This document shows positions 34,232 through 42,110 of a DNA stretch of 64,000 nucleotides, piece after piece. The stretch is taken from positions 659,350-723,349 of the forward strand of contig NZ_LNYE01000020.1 of assembly GCF_001467695.1 (NCBI RefSeq), given 5' to 3'. Position numbers and translations under genes: made by a program. Positions within the stretch are counted from its first letter, which is position 1. Each line of letters opens with the position of its first letter. The notes beneath the pieces were generated by a model. It saw only the letters and a list, made by a program, of their open reading frames with translations. It searched no databases and was not told the origin of the DNA. The DNA comes from Legionella gratiana (GTDB taxonomy: Bacteria; Pseudomonadota; Gammaproteobacteria; Legionellales; Legionellaceae).

Positions 34232-36454
34232 ATGTATAATGTTTACGCCAAAATTAAAGAAAGCACTTTTACTTGGAGATTAATCAATTTTTATTTAGAT
34301 TGCATTGCTCGTTTTTGCGATGGTGTTATTTTTTTGAAAAAAAAAATAGGAGCACTGTTAAGAAGAGAGTTTTCTTCTATTTCTCATCAACATTCATTAA
34401 AAGCGTTTATTCGCTATTGCCAACGACAGCCTTCACAACCCATACTTTTTCCAAGTGCCTATAAAGATATTGACGTTTCTATTATTATTCCCGTTTACAA
34501 TCAATGGAAATTAACTTGTGCTTGTTTAAACTCTATTTTAAATACATGCGATGGCAATATTAATTATGAACTAATTTTAGCTGATGATTGCTCAACAGAT
34601 GAAACAATTAATGCTGCTGTACTGTATCCGGGTTTAATCGTTATTAGAACGGATAAAAATAGTGGATTTTTACAAAATTGCAATCATGCCGCACAAAAAG
34701 CTCGAGGGCGGTATCTCCTATTACTTAACAACGACACTATAGTATTACCTAATTGGTTAGAAAGTTTATACCAGACGATAGAAGGGGAGGAGCGTATTGC
34801 GATCGTTGGTTCTAAGATTTTGTGTCCAACAGGAAAAATTCAGGAAGCAGGTTCTATAATATTTCAAAATGGCAATACTCTGAATATTGGCTATGGTTGC
34901 CATCGAAGGGTCTCTTTTTTAAACACCCGGCGTGATGTCGATTATATTTCTGGTTGTTCTGTTCTTATTCGCAAATCATTTTGGGACTCTGTAGAAGGAT
35001 TTGATCCTCGGTATAAAAATGCTTATTACGAAGATACAGATTTAGCGATGAACGCTCATGCGCAAGGAATGAGAGTGGTTTATCAACCCAGTTCAGAAGT
35101 AATACACTTTCTTCATAAGACTTATGGGCATACCCACCAGGATCTTTTGGAGACGAATAAAAAATTATTTTTAGAAAAGTGGAACCATGCTTTAAAAAGT
35201 TATTCTAAATTTGGTACTTCGTGGCATGTGGCAATGGTGCGGGCAGAACAGATCCCACCTATAGAGGCCCATCATCGACGAAAAACGAATAGTTTAAATA
35301 TATTATATTACTCTCCTATTCCTACTTATCCCGCTAACCATGGAAATCGTGCTCGAATATGCAACCTTATTAAAAAATTTGAGAGGATGGGGCATAAGGT
35401 TCATTTTGTTATGTTAGAAAACTCTGAATGTACTAAAGACGGCTTACAGGCAATGGAAAATCAATTTACTACCGTAGATATTATTCCTTGTAAGAAGAAA
35501 ATGGTTAGTTTTGGTGTTGTTCCCTATGATGGTTGGTACAAAGATGGTATTGGAGAGCATATTTATTTTTTATGCAAGCGTTATGATATAGATCTTATTT
35601 TGTGTTCTTACATATATCAATCAAAATTGCTTGAATTTGTACCGAATTATATTTTAAAGGTAATCGATACCCATGACAAAATGGGAAATCGTTCTGAAAT
35701 GTTGCGTCTTAATAAATTACCACTAGGACACTTTTCATGTACCCCAGAAGAAGAAGGTGCTTATGTAAGAAGAGCTGATCTGGTCGTTGGAATCACCGAT
35801 GAAGAGGCGAGGTATTTTGAAACTGTTTCTGGGCAGAAAAATACTATAGTGATTTCTCACAGTACCTCTCCTAAATTTTTAAACAATAAATTTTCCACCT
35901 TAGGTAACGTGGGCATTGTCGCAAGTAATAATCAGTTTAATCTGGCTGTGGTACAGAAATTTTTGGAACGTATCGATTGTTATTTACAAAAAGAAGAGGA
36001 CTTGCCCTTTATAATCCACGTTGCTGGAGAAGTTAAAAAAGCAGCTGCTAAAAGGATTTTCGATTCTAAAATGAACGTTTTTAAAAAATCTTGGGTAAGA
36101 ATGCATGGCTATGTACCCAATATTGCAGAATTTTATGGTCAGATGGATTTGATTGTATCCCCTATGCTGTGCGGTACAGGGATCAATATTAAAACAGTGG
36201 AGGCAATGGCTCATGGAATGCCATTATTAACCACTGTACACGGTAGTAGAGGAGCGGGCTTGGATGATAAGATGCATAATCATAAAGATATTGATTCTTT
36301 AGTTCATTCTTTATTTTTTATCAGTAAAAACCCTACAACGGAACTTCAACGTCTTGCGGATTTGAGCCGAGAGAAGTACGTGCAATTTCATGAAAAAAAT
36401 GAAGCTCACTGTAAATTGCTGTTTGAGCACCCTCGATTAAAAATTATAAAGTAG
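34232..36454 (+). CDS. Two-domain glycosyltransferase (GT2 plus GT4-like)
   Basis: A 740-residue fusion. The N-terminal half has a GT-A/GT2 domain (DVSIIIPVYNQWKLTCACL at about 84-102; LILADDCSTDET; YLLLLNNDTIVLPNWL, the metal-binding region; and VEGFDPRYKNAYYEDTDL near 255). From about residue 350 a GT-B/GT4 domain follows (NSLNILYYSPIPTYPANHG; DTHDKMG; SPMLCGTGINIKTVEAMAHG near 645, the nucleotide-sugar-binding motif). Such fusions add two sugars in surface glycans or glycolipids. A hydrophobic N-terminal segment suggests membrane association. The next GT4 gene is 110 bp away. Confidence 0.85.
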   Translation: MYNVYAKIKESTFTWRLINFYLDCIARFCDGVIFLKKKIGALLRREFSSISHQHSLKAFIRYCQRQPSQPILFPSAYKDIDVSIIIPVYNQWKLTCACLNSILNTCDGNINYELILADDCSTDETINAAVLYPGLIVIRTDKNSGFLQNCNHAAQKARGRYLLLLNNDTIVLPNWLESLYQTIEGEERIAIVGSKILCPTGKIQEAGSIIFQNGNTLNIGYGCHRRVSFLNTRRDVDYISGCSVLIRKSFWDSVEGFDPRYKNAYYEDTDLAMNAHAQGMRVVYQPSSEVIHFLHKTYGHTHQDLLETNKKLFLEKWNHALKSYSKFGTSWHVAMVRAEQIPPIEAHHRRKTNSLNILYYSPIPTYPANHGNRARICNLIKKFERMGHKVHFVMLENSECTKDGLQAMENQFTTVDIIPCKKKMVSFGVVPYDGWYKDGIGEHIYFLCKRYDIDLILCSYIYQSKLLEFVPNYILKVIDTHDKMGNRSEMLRLNKLPLGHFSCTPEEEGAYVRRADLVVGITDEEARYFETVSGQKNTIVISHSTSPKFLNNKFSTLGNVGIVASNNQFNLAVVQKFLERIDCYLQKEEDLPFIIHVAGEVKKAAAKRIFDSKMNVFKKSWVRMHGYVPNIAEFYGQMDLIVSPMLCGTGINIKTVEAMAHGMPLLTTVHGSRGAGLDDKMHNHKDIDSLVHSLFFISKNPTTELQRLADLSREKYVQFHEKNEAHCKLLFEHPRLKIIK

Positions 36455-36457
36455 GAT

Positions 36458-36476
36458 GAATTGTCAACACGGCCTA
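36458..36476. repeat. Degenerate family-1 MITE end
   Basis: GAATTGTCAACACGGCCTA resembles the right inverted repeat of family 1 (GAATTGTCAACAGACCCTA) with changes near the outer edge. It lies four bases after the stop of the glycosyltransferase gene. No left partner was found, so it is a remnant. Confidence 0.45.
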
Positions 36477-36562
36477 CTGTTATCACCAAACGGGTTATGT
36501 GGCAATTTAAAAAAATTTTGCATAGAATGAGCTAGCCAAATAATTATTCGTTTCTCATAATA

Positions 36563-37732
36563 ATGAAATACATATTGCTAGGGATGAGTCGTTTATTATC
36601 GAATGCCATTGCTGCACACCGTCCAACAGGAATTGATCGTGTGGTTATGGCTTATTTAAGGCATTATGAAAATCATATAAACGGAGTAGTGCAATTTAAG
36701 TTAATTAATTGGAAACTTAATCTGCTTTTATCAAAAAATACAACCAGTCAAATTTTGCAATTAATTGATGCAAAGCCAAAATATTTTAGATTTAAAATTA
36801 TTCTTTTGTTAATCAAGGAACGAATTACAAAAAAAGAAAAACAACAGTTAGCAGGAGGCGTTTTATTAAACATTGAGCCTGCTCGATATGATGGTCATCC
36901 CCACATAAGTAACCTCCCTGGTGTAATAAGCTTATTCATGGTTCATGATTTAATTCCTTTGCACTATCCGGAATATTGTTCACCTGGTCGAGCACAAGAA
37001 TATTTAGATATGTTCGATTGTCTGATAGCCCATGCGCATGGCATTCTCACTAACTCTAAATCAACTTTAGAAGAGCTACAAAACTTTGCTTTATCTCAAC
37101 GCAAACAACTACCTCCTGCCAGAGCTGTGCTCTTAGGTAGTGATCTTCACCTAAATTTTGCGAAACCTTCAAACGTCCCCCCTTTATCACAACCTTATTT
37201 TGTGATCCTTGGAACGATTGAACCAAGAAAAAATCATTTACTTTTATTACAAGTTTGGCGGCGTTTAGTGGAAGAGCTTCAAGAAAAAACACCGCGCTTA
37301 GTAATTATCGGTCAAAGAGGTTGGGAGCTTGAAAATATTGTCGACTATCTAGAAAGATGCGAGATTTTACGTGAATTTGTTATTGAAGTTCTTGTAAATG
37401 ATAATGAATTAGTCAATTATTTATGTCATGCGCGAGCCCTATTGTTCCCAACTTTTGCAGAGGGTTATGGAATGCCCTTAGCTGAAGCGTTATCTTTAAA
37501 AGTACCTGTAATTGCAAGTAATCTCCAAGTTTTTAAAGAAATCGCCAGAGACATCCCCGAATATATTGATCCCTTAGATGGATTAACATGGTTAAACATG
37601 ATCAAAGCTTATACTCATGAGAATAGCGAACAACGTTTATCTCAATTACAGCGATTATCTAACTATACGCCACCAACGTGGGCTGAGCATTTTGCAAAAC
37701 TGGATGCATTTATGGAAAGTTTACTGCAATAG
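36563..37732 (+). CDS. GT4-family glycosyltransferase
   Basis: A 389-residue GT-B enzyme. The C-terminal domain is diagnostic: PYFVILGTIEPRKNHLLLLQVW near residue 210, RLVIIGQRGWELENI near 250, ALLFPTFAEGYGMPLAEALSLKVPVIASN near 295-325, with the E-x7-E type motif (EGYGMPLAEA). The N-terminal part holds TGIDRV and LFMVHDLIPLHYPEYC. It probably transfers mannose or glucose from a nucleotide sugar to a glycan or lipid acceptor. It is on the same strand as the bifunctional glycosyltransferase and converges on the desaturase gene. Confidence 0.87.
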   Translation: MKYILLGMSRLLSNAIAAHRPTGIDRVVMAYLRHYENHINGVVQFKLINWKLNLLLSKNTTSQILQLIDAKPKYFRFKIILLLIKERITKKEKQQLAGGVLLNIEPARYDGHPHISNLPGVISLFMVHDLIPLHYPEYCSPGRAQEYLDMFDCLIAHAHGILTNSKSTLEELQNFALSQRKQLPPARAVLLGSDLHLNFAKPSNVPPLSQPYFVILGTIEPRKNHLLLLQVWRRLVEELQEKTPRLVIIGQRGWELENIVDYLERCEILREFVIEVLVNDNELVNYLCHARALLFPTFAEGYGMPLAEALSLKVPVIASNLQVFKEIARDIPEYIDPLDGLTWLNMIKAYTHENSEQRLSQLQRLSNYTPPTWAEHFAKLDAFMESLLQ

Positions 37733-37784
37733 ATTGGAAATAGTAATTTATACTAATTACCATGGACAGTATCCGCAGTACTTG

Positions 37785-38717
37785 TTAGCGCACAACCCGC
37801 GAAAATAGGTTAATTTTTTTTGAAAAGATAAATTCTTTCATAAATCCAATCCATGAATGATGCACATATAAATTGTTATAATATTCTGGGGCTATTTTCT
37901 TCAATTGAGCTGTTCTGGACCATGGAATGGCTGGAAAATCATGATGCTCAACATGATGTCCAAAATTAAAAGTAAGATAATTCAATGGCCCATAATAAGA
38001 ATAAGTTTCCTGTTGTTTATGAGCGACATAATGCTCTGCGATAAAATGGGTTGCCAGGGGGTGAAGACTCATGCCAATTAGAGTAGATAGGATTAAAAAA
38101 CTTAAAAACTTCCATCCAAACAAATAGGTCACTAAAATATCAAATAGTAATTGTAAAATAATATTACTTATCTCCCAAGAAGACATTTTTTGCGGCCATT
38201 TAATTATTGGACGAAGACTATAAGTAATTGGTTGAATGAGTAACCAAAGCAATTTGCCTTTTTTAGAATTAAATATTTTTGCTTCGGTTATTAAAGGAAC
38301 GTCACCATCTTTTTTTCTATCGCCTAGATGTCTATGATGTAAATGGTGATATTTCTCAAAACTAATTGCTGCCGGAATTCCTAAAGGTAAATTAATTAAA
38401 AGAGCAAAAAAACGATTCGCCTTTTTTGATTTAAATGCCAAATTATGGGTTATTTCATGAATTGCGGTAAAGAGGGCGTGATTTATTGTGGCTCCTAGAA
38501 AATATAAAATAAATATCCACCAAAATAGGGTTATTGTTCTACACAAATAGGCCAGTATGAGCTGCAATGCTACTAAAAATAAGCTAATGTATATTGTTTT
38601 GGATTCGTGACCAAATAAATTTTTAACTTCAGGATATTTTAGTAATATTTCTTTACGACGTTGTCTATGAAAATCAGGTTCATTTACGAAAATAAATGAT
38701 GAATTCTTATTTGGCAT
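37785..38717 (-). CDS. Sphingolipid delta-4 desaturase (dihydroceramide desaturase, DEGS1-like)
   Basis: A 310-residue membrane di-iron desaturase that strongly resembles the eukaryotic dihydroceramide delta-4 desaturase. The N-terminal lead DFHRQRRKEILLKYPEVKNL corresponds to the DEGS1 RRREILAKYPEIKSL. The His boxes are HEITH, HHLHHRH and HHVEHH in the expected spacing. The segment EHYVAHKQQETYSYYGPLNY with LTFNFGHHVEHHDFPAIPW and APEYYNN is near-diagnostic for this family, as remembered from the human protein. It would insert the 4,5 trans double bond of sphingosine. Genes for reductase and hydroxylase lie upstream on the same strand. I rate this identification highly, although it is from memory, not a search. 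Confidence 0.85.
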   Translation of the reverse strand: MPNKNSSFIFVNEPDFHRQRRKEILLKYPEVKNLFGHESKTIYISLFLVALQLILAYLCRTITLFWWIFILYFLGATINHALFTAIHEITHNLAFKSKKANRFFALLINLPLGIPAAISFEKYHHLHHRHLGDRKKDGDVPLITEAKIFNSKKGKLLWLLIQPITYSLRPIIKWPQKMSSWEISNIILQLLFDILVTYLFGWKFLSFLILSTLIGMSLHPLATHFIAEHYVAHKQQETYSYYGPLNYLTFNFGHHVEHHDFPAIPWSRTAQLKKIAPEYYNNLYVHHSWIGFMKEFIFSKKINLFSRVVR

Positions 38718-38792
38718 AGATTTCCAATTCCTTTTTTACATTAGGATCCAACAATATCTATATCTCTGTTGCTTGAGCCTGTATAATATATG

Positions 38793-39560
38793 CTAATTAA
38801 TATAAGATTCAAAGCGATTTAAAATCGCATCAACGGGTCTTGAGGGAAGCAATTGAGACAACTTAATAAGTAGATGTAAAGGCCAGGGAAAGACGATAGA
38901 TGCTTTATTTTTTAGTAAGCCTTTCTGGATAATTTGAGCTGCTTTCTCGCTTGATATTAAAAAGGGCTTCAAGCCAGTGAGCCGGTCAGACATATCTGTT
39001 TTAACATAACCAGGACAAATTACATTAACATGAATTTGATATCGGATAAGCCAGGCACGTAAGGATTGACCATATATATAAAGAGCTGCTTTACTGGCAC
39101 AATAGCTTGGGGATTGAGGTAATCCTCGTAAGCCAGCAATGGAACCCATTATCGCTATTTGCCCTTTTTTTCTTTCTATCATTCTGGGAATCAATGGGTT
39201 AACAGTATGCATCGTTCCTTGCAAATTAATCGCAAGAACCTGATGAATATCTTCTTCTTTCTCGGGTTGCCAATTCGCTTGTAATGTTGAAGATACGCCC
39301 GCATTCGCGATAACCAAATCAATAGGCATTTTAGTATCAATATCGTGAATAAATTTTTTCAATAGCGCTTTATCTTGAACATCATGGCTTGCATAAATTG
39401 TATTTGCTCCTTTCTCTTGGCAACGTTGAGCCACATGAGTCAACTTTTTAAGATCTCTTGCAACTAAAATTAAATTTACATTTGTTGAAGCATACTGAAT
39501 TGCTATTTGCTCCCCTATACCACGACTTGCACCAGTAATTAATATTGTTTTTTTATTCAT
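38793..39560 (-). CDS. SDR-family ketoreductase, candidate 3-ketosphinganine reductase
   Basis: A classical short-chain dehydrogenase of 255 residues: TGASRGIGEQIAIQYA (residues 6-21), NAGVSS (near 90), the catalytic Ser in AIMGSIAGLRG and Tyr/Lys in SYCASKAAL (near 155). The family covers many substrates. Its 3' overlap with the desaturase's partners (start overlapping the hydroxylase stop by four bases) and the oxoamine synthase elsewhere in the cluster make reduction of a 3-keto-sphingoid base the most likely role, as with KDSR in eukaryotes. The C-terminal hydrophobic stretch (LHLLIKLSQLLP) may help attach it to membrane. Confidence 0.75.
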   Translation of the reverse strand: MNKKTILITGASRGIGEQIAIQYASTNVNLILVARDLKKLTHVAQRCQEKGANTIYASHDVQDKALLKKFIHDIDTKMPIDLVIANAGVSSTLQANWQPEKEEDIHQVLAINLQGTMHTVNPLIPRMIERKKGQIAIMGSIAGLRGLPQSPSYCASKAALYIYGQSLRAWLIRYQIHVNVICPGYVKTDMSDRLTGLKPFLISSEKAAQIIQKGLLKNKASIVFPWPLHLLIKLSQLLPSRPVDAILNRFESYIN

Positions 39561-40162
39561 TCAGCTTTAGCTCTATTTTTTGTTAGGGTATAGGTATTAA
39601 ATATGAAATCCCATAAAGGACTTGTTACTCCAAAGCGTCTAGGAGGGGTACGATGATGATGTATTGCATGATTTCTACGTAAATAATAGATTAATTTGTT
39701 TTTTGACTTACTATGATGAAGCGCCCAATGCAAGTAGTCATAACAGAGATAGCTTAGCGTAAATCCGAAAAGGAAGCTAAATAAATTGTTTGATGTAAAT
39801 ACCTTAGAATAGATATATAAAAAAATCAAGCCAATGGGTAGACTCATTAACGGTGGTGCAACAAGTCGTAAAGGGTCATGAGGATCCTTATGATGAATTC
39901 CATGGATGATATAACTTATTTTGTTTGCCCACTTAGTATTTATAGGCAAATGAAAAATAAATCGATGCATTGTATATTCAATAAAAGTCCATAACAAAAT
40001 ACCCGAGAAAATTAAGATTAAAGAATGAATTGTTATTTTTATATGTAAAATACAATAAAATAACACTGGGATATATAGAAGTGCAGGTGTTATTGGATGA
40101 ACAACAGAAAAGCGCTCTAGAAAGTTCGATTTAAATAATCTTATCCTTTTATAATCGTGCAT
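39557..40162 (-). CDS. FA2H-like fatty acid / ceramide 2-hydroxylase
   Basis: A 201-residue member of the sterol desaturase/hydroxylase superfamily. The His-box pattern is that of fatty acid 2-hydroxylase (FA2H/Scs7): EYTMHRFIFHLP near residue 63, IIHGIHHKDPHDPLRLVAPP near 87-107, YDYLHWALHHS near 145, and NHAIHHHRTPPRRFGVTSPL near 165-185. There is no N-terminal cytochrome b5 domain, unlike eukaryotic FA2H. Expected reaction: alpha-hydroxylation of the N-acyl fatty acid of ceramide. Its stop overlaps the SDR start by four bases. Confidence 0.75.
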   Translation of the reverse strand: MHDYKRIRLFKSNFLERFSVVHPITPALLYIPVLFYCILHIKITIHSLILIFSGILLWTFIEYTMHRFIFHLPINTKWANKISYIIHGIHHKDPHDPLRLVAPPLMSLPIGLIFLYIYSKVFTSNNLFSFLFGFTLSYLCYDYLHWALHHSKSKNKLIYYLRRNHAIHHHRTPPRRFGVTSPLWDFIFNTYTLTKNRAKAE

Positions 40163-40413
40163 GTTAAGTCCATAATATGCTTAAGAAGTAATCGTTACAA
40201 AAGTTAGAAAAGAAATCAATGGAAATTGAGTGAATTTAAATATCCATTTTAAGAGATTAAACTGAGTGTTTGAAAACGAGTCAACAAGATGACGGTTTTA
40301 CAATTGTTTGTTATTATCTTTAATATTTATTAAATGACAATCAATTAGGACGTTACTACTTTTATTGTTATAAAAATCTGATCAATATGTTATATGCTTA
40401 ATTGGACTTAATC

Positions 40414-41037
40414 ATGATAAAAGAAAAATCACGGATCTGGCAAAAGACTTCAATGCTTCTTGGTAAGTTTTTCGCTAAATATAGTCCTTTTCCGGCGGGA
40501 TTTTATACAATAAATTCGTTAATCTTAGCGGCAATCGCGGTTCTTTGCTCCTATTTCCATTGCTACGTTACCGCCATTTTGCTTTTTCTTTTAGCAGGTA
40601 TTTTTGATGTAATTGATGGTTCGGTAGCAAGGGCACGGAATAAGGCATCGAATTTAGGGGCATTTGTTGATGGAACAATAGATCGATTTGTAGATTTTGC
40701 GATTATTTTTTCCTATTTTTTTTGCGACATTAAAGCATTTTATTTGAGCTTGGATCAATTAATCTGCATTACTTCTTTTGTAGTTATTTTACCTTCATTT
40801 ATTGTGGCCTATGCCAACCATCGTGGAGCAGTATCTGATGATAATGAAACACTAATTTGGCGGGTTATGAATCGTGGAGAAATGCTTTTTTTTATGATAG
40901 GAATTTTGATTACTTCTTTATTTAGTTCTTATTGGGCAGGGATTTTATTGATCCTTTTAATTTCTTTATCGATGCTTACTATAATACAAACAATTTTTTT
41001 GACTATTTATTATGCACATAAACATAAATCGGCATGA
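40414..41037 (+). CDS. CDP-alcohol phosphatidyltransferase family enzyme
   Basis: A 207-residue polytopic enzyme with the complete family motif DG-x2-AR-x8-G-x3-D-x3-D, seen as DGSVARARNKASNLGAFVDG then TID (from residue 68 of this start). Members transfer a phospho-headgroup between CDP-alcohol and a lipid or alcohol (PI, PE, PS or PG synthases). Here it could put inositol, ethanolamine or another group on ceramide or diacylglycerol; the sequence does not say which. ATG 40414 is preferred over a TTG twelve bases upstream. The next gene, PAP2, follows after 50 bp. Confidence 0.85.
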   Translation: MIKEKSRIWQKTSMLLGKFFAKYSPFPAGFYTINSLILAAIAVLCSYFHCYVTAILLFLLAGIFDVIDGSVARARNKASNLGAFVDGTIDRFVDFAIIFSYFFCDIKAFYLSLDQLICITSFVVILPSFIVAYANHRGAVSDDNETLIWRVMNRGEMLFFMIGILITSLFSSYWAGILLILLISLSMLTIIQTIFLTIYYAHKHKSA

Positions 41038-41087
41038 ATATGCCATAAGTAAGATACTCAGAATAGATCATTTAATAGGGTTAAGGT

Positions 41088-41921
41088 ATGTTAGTGTTGG
41101 CTTTATTGGTAATTATTTATGGTGTTATTTCAACTTTTATTTTAATAATATCTAACCCGAAACAAAAAAAATTACGTTTCTTTTACATAATTATTAATTG
41201 CATCATCATTTTATGGGAAGCTGTTCCATTTTTTAAATCGATTCATTCAAATACGTTGCAAATTTTATATGATTGGTCTCCTTTATTATTCTTACCCATA
41301 TTGCACAGAGAGACTGAAATCCTGACTTCTGCATTTAATAAAGCTAATTACGATGAACAGTTCATCCATTTTGAAAAGAAACATTTTACATGGGTTCTGA
41401 ACTTTCATCATAATAATCGTGCAAATTCATTAATTCTTTCTGAGTTTTTGCATCTCTGTTATTTAAGTTTTTTTTTATTGCTTTATGGGGTACCGCTCTT
41501 TTTTTATCTTAAACATGACTTAGTAGCATTTTATGAGAGTCAATTTGTTATCTTATTATTGCTTTTTTCATGCTATATAACGCATAGCATTATTCCAGTT
41601 TATGGACCCCGTAATATTTTTGAAAAAATTAAAGATCATCGCAGCCAAGGTTTTTTCTTTAGATTGACGCATAAATTATTACAGAGTGGCTCGACTGCGG
41701 GTACAGCATTTCCAAGTGGCCATACAGGATTATCTTCTGCTGTTTTATTAACTACAGGACATTTACATACTTCGCTATTTTATTGGATTTTACCTTTGGG
41801 AATAGGATTGATAATTAGTACTATCTATGGAAGATTTCATTATGTCATTGACATGCTATTTGGATTTTTGTATGCATTGATTGCTTTTTTTATAGCAACA
41901 TCATTAATCTCATTTTATTAA
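41088..41921 (+). CDS. PAP2-family lipid phosphatase or phosphotransferase
   Basis: A 277-residue protein with about six membrane segments and the PAP2 motifs TAFPSGHTGLSS (His near residue 212) and GRFHYVIDML (His251, Asp255). The first K-x6-RP box is not obvious. PAP2 enzymes remove or exchange phosphate on lipids, and the inositol-phosphorylceramide synthase Aur1 belongs to the same superfamily. In this neighbourhood it could act on a phosphorylated sphingoid lipid or complete headgroup transfer. Shine-Dalgarno TAAGG lies just before the ATG. Precise reaction unknown. Confidence 0.78.
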   Translation: MLVLALLVIIYGVISTFILIISNPKQKKLRFFYIIINCIIILWEAVPFFKSIHSNTLQILYDWSPLLFLPILHRETEILTSAFNKANYDEQFIHFEKKHFTWVLNFHHNNRANSLILSEFLHLCYLSFFLLLYGVPLFFYLKHDLVAFYESQFVILLLLFSCYITHSIIPVYGPRNIFEKIKDHRSQGFFFRLTHKLLQSGSTAGTAFPSGHTGLSSAVLLTTGHLHTSLFYWILPLGIGLIISTIYGRFHYVIDMLFGFLYALIAFFIATSLISFY

Positions 41922-41992
41922 TGGGTTTCAAATCCAGGAGCTCATAGAATAGTAGCGATTTAAAATACCTGAAAAAAATCACCTTATTACAA

Positions 41993-42091
41993 CTATTTTC
42001 CATCATAGATAATAGCTTGAAGCATTTTTACCTTTAACTCAGCAATCCATGGCGTAAGACGGCCAAATGGGAGCTTACCTGATTCGAGTCT
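41993..42091 (-). pseudogene. Possible HTH-type gene fragment
   Basis: A 32-codon open stretch without a start, bounded by stops, reads RLESGKLPFGRLTPWIAELK and ends IIYDGK. The RLExGK..PFGRLTPW pattern looks like part of an XRE-type helix-turn-helix protein. It lies just after the stop of the large fusion gene. It is very short, so this may be coincidence. Confidence 0.2.
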
Positions 42092-42110
42092 CTAAACGGT
42101 CTACTATTTA

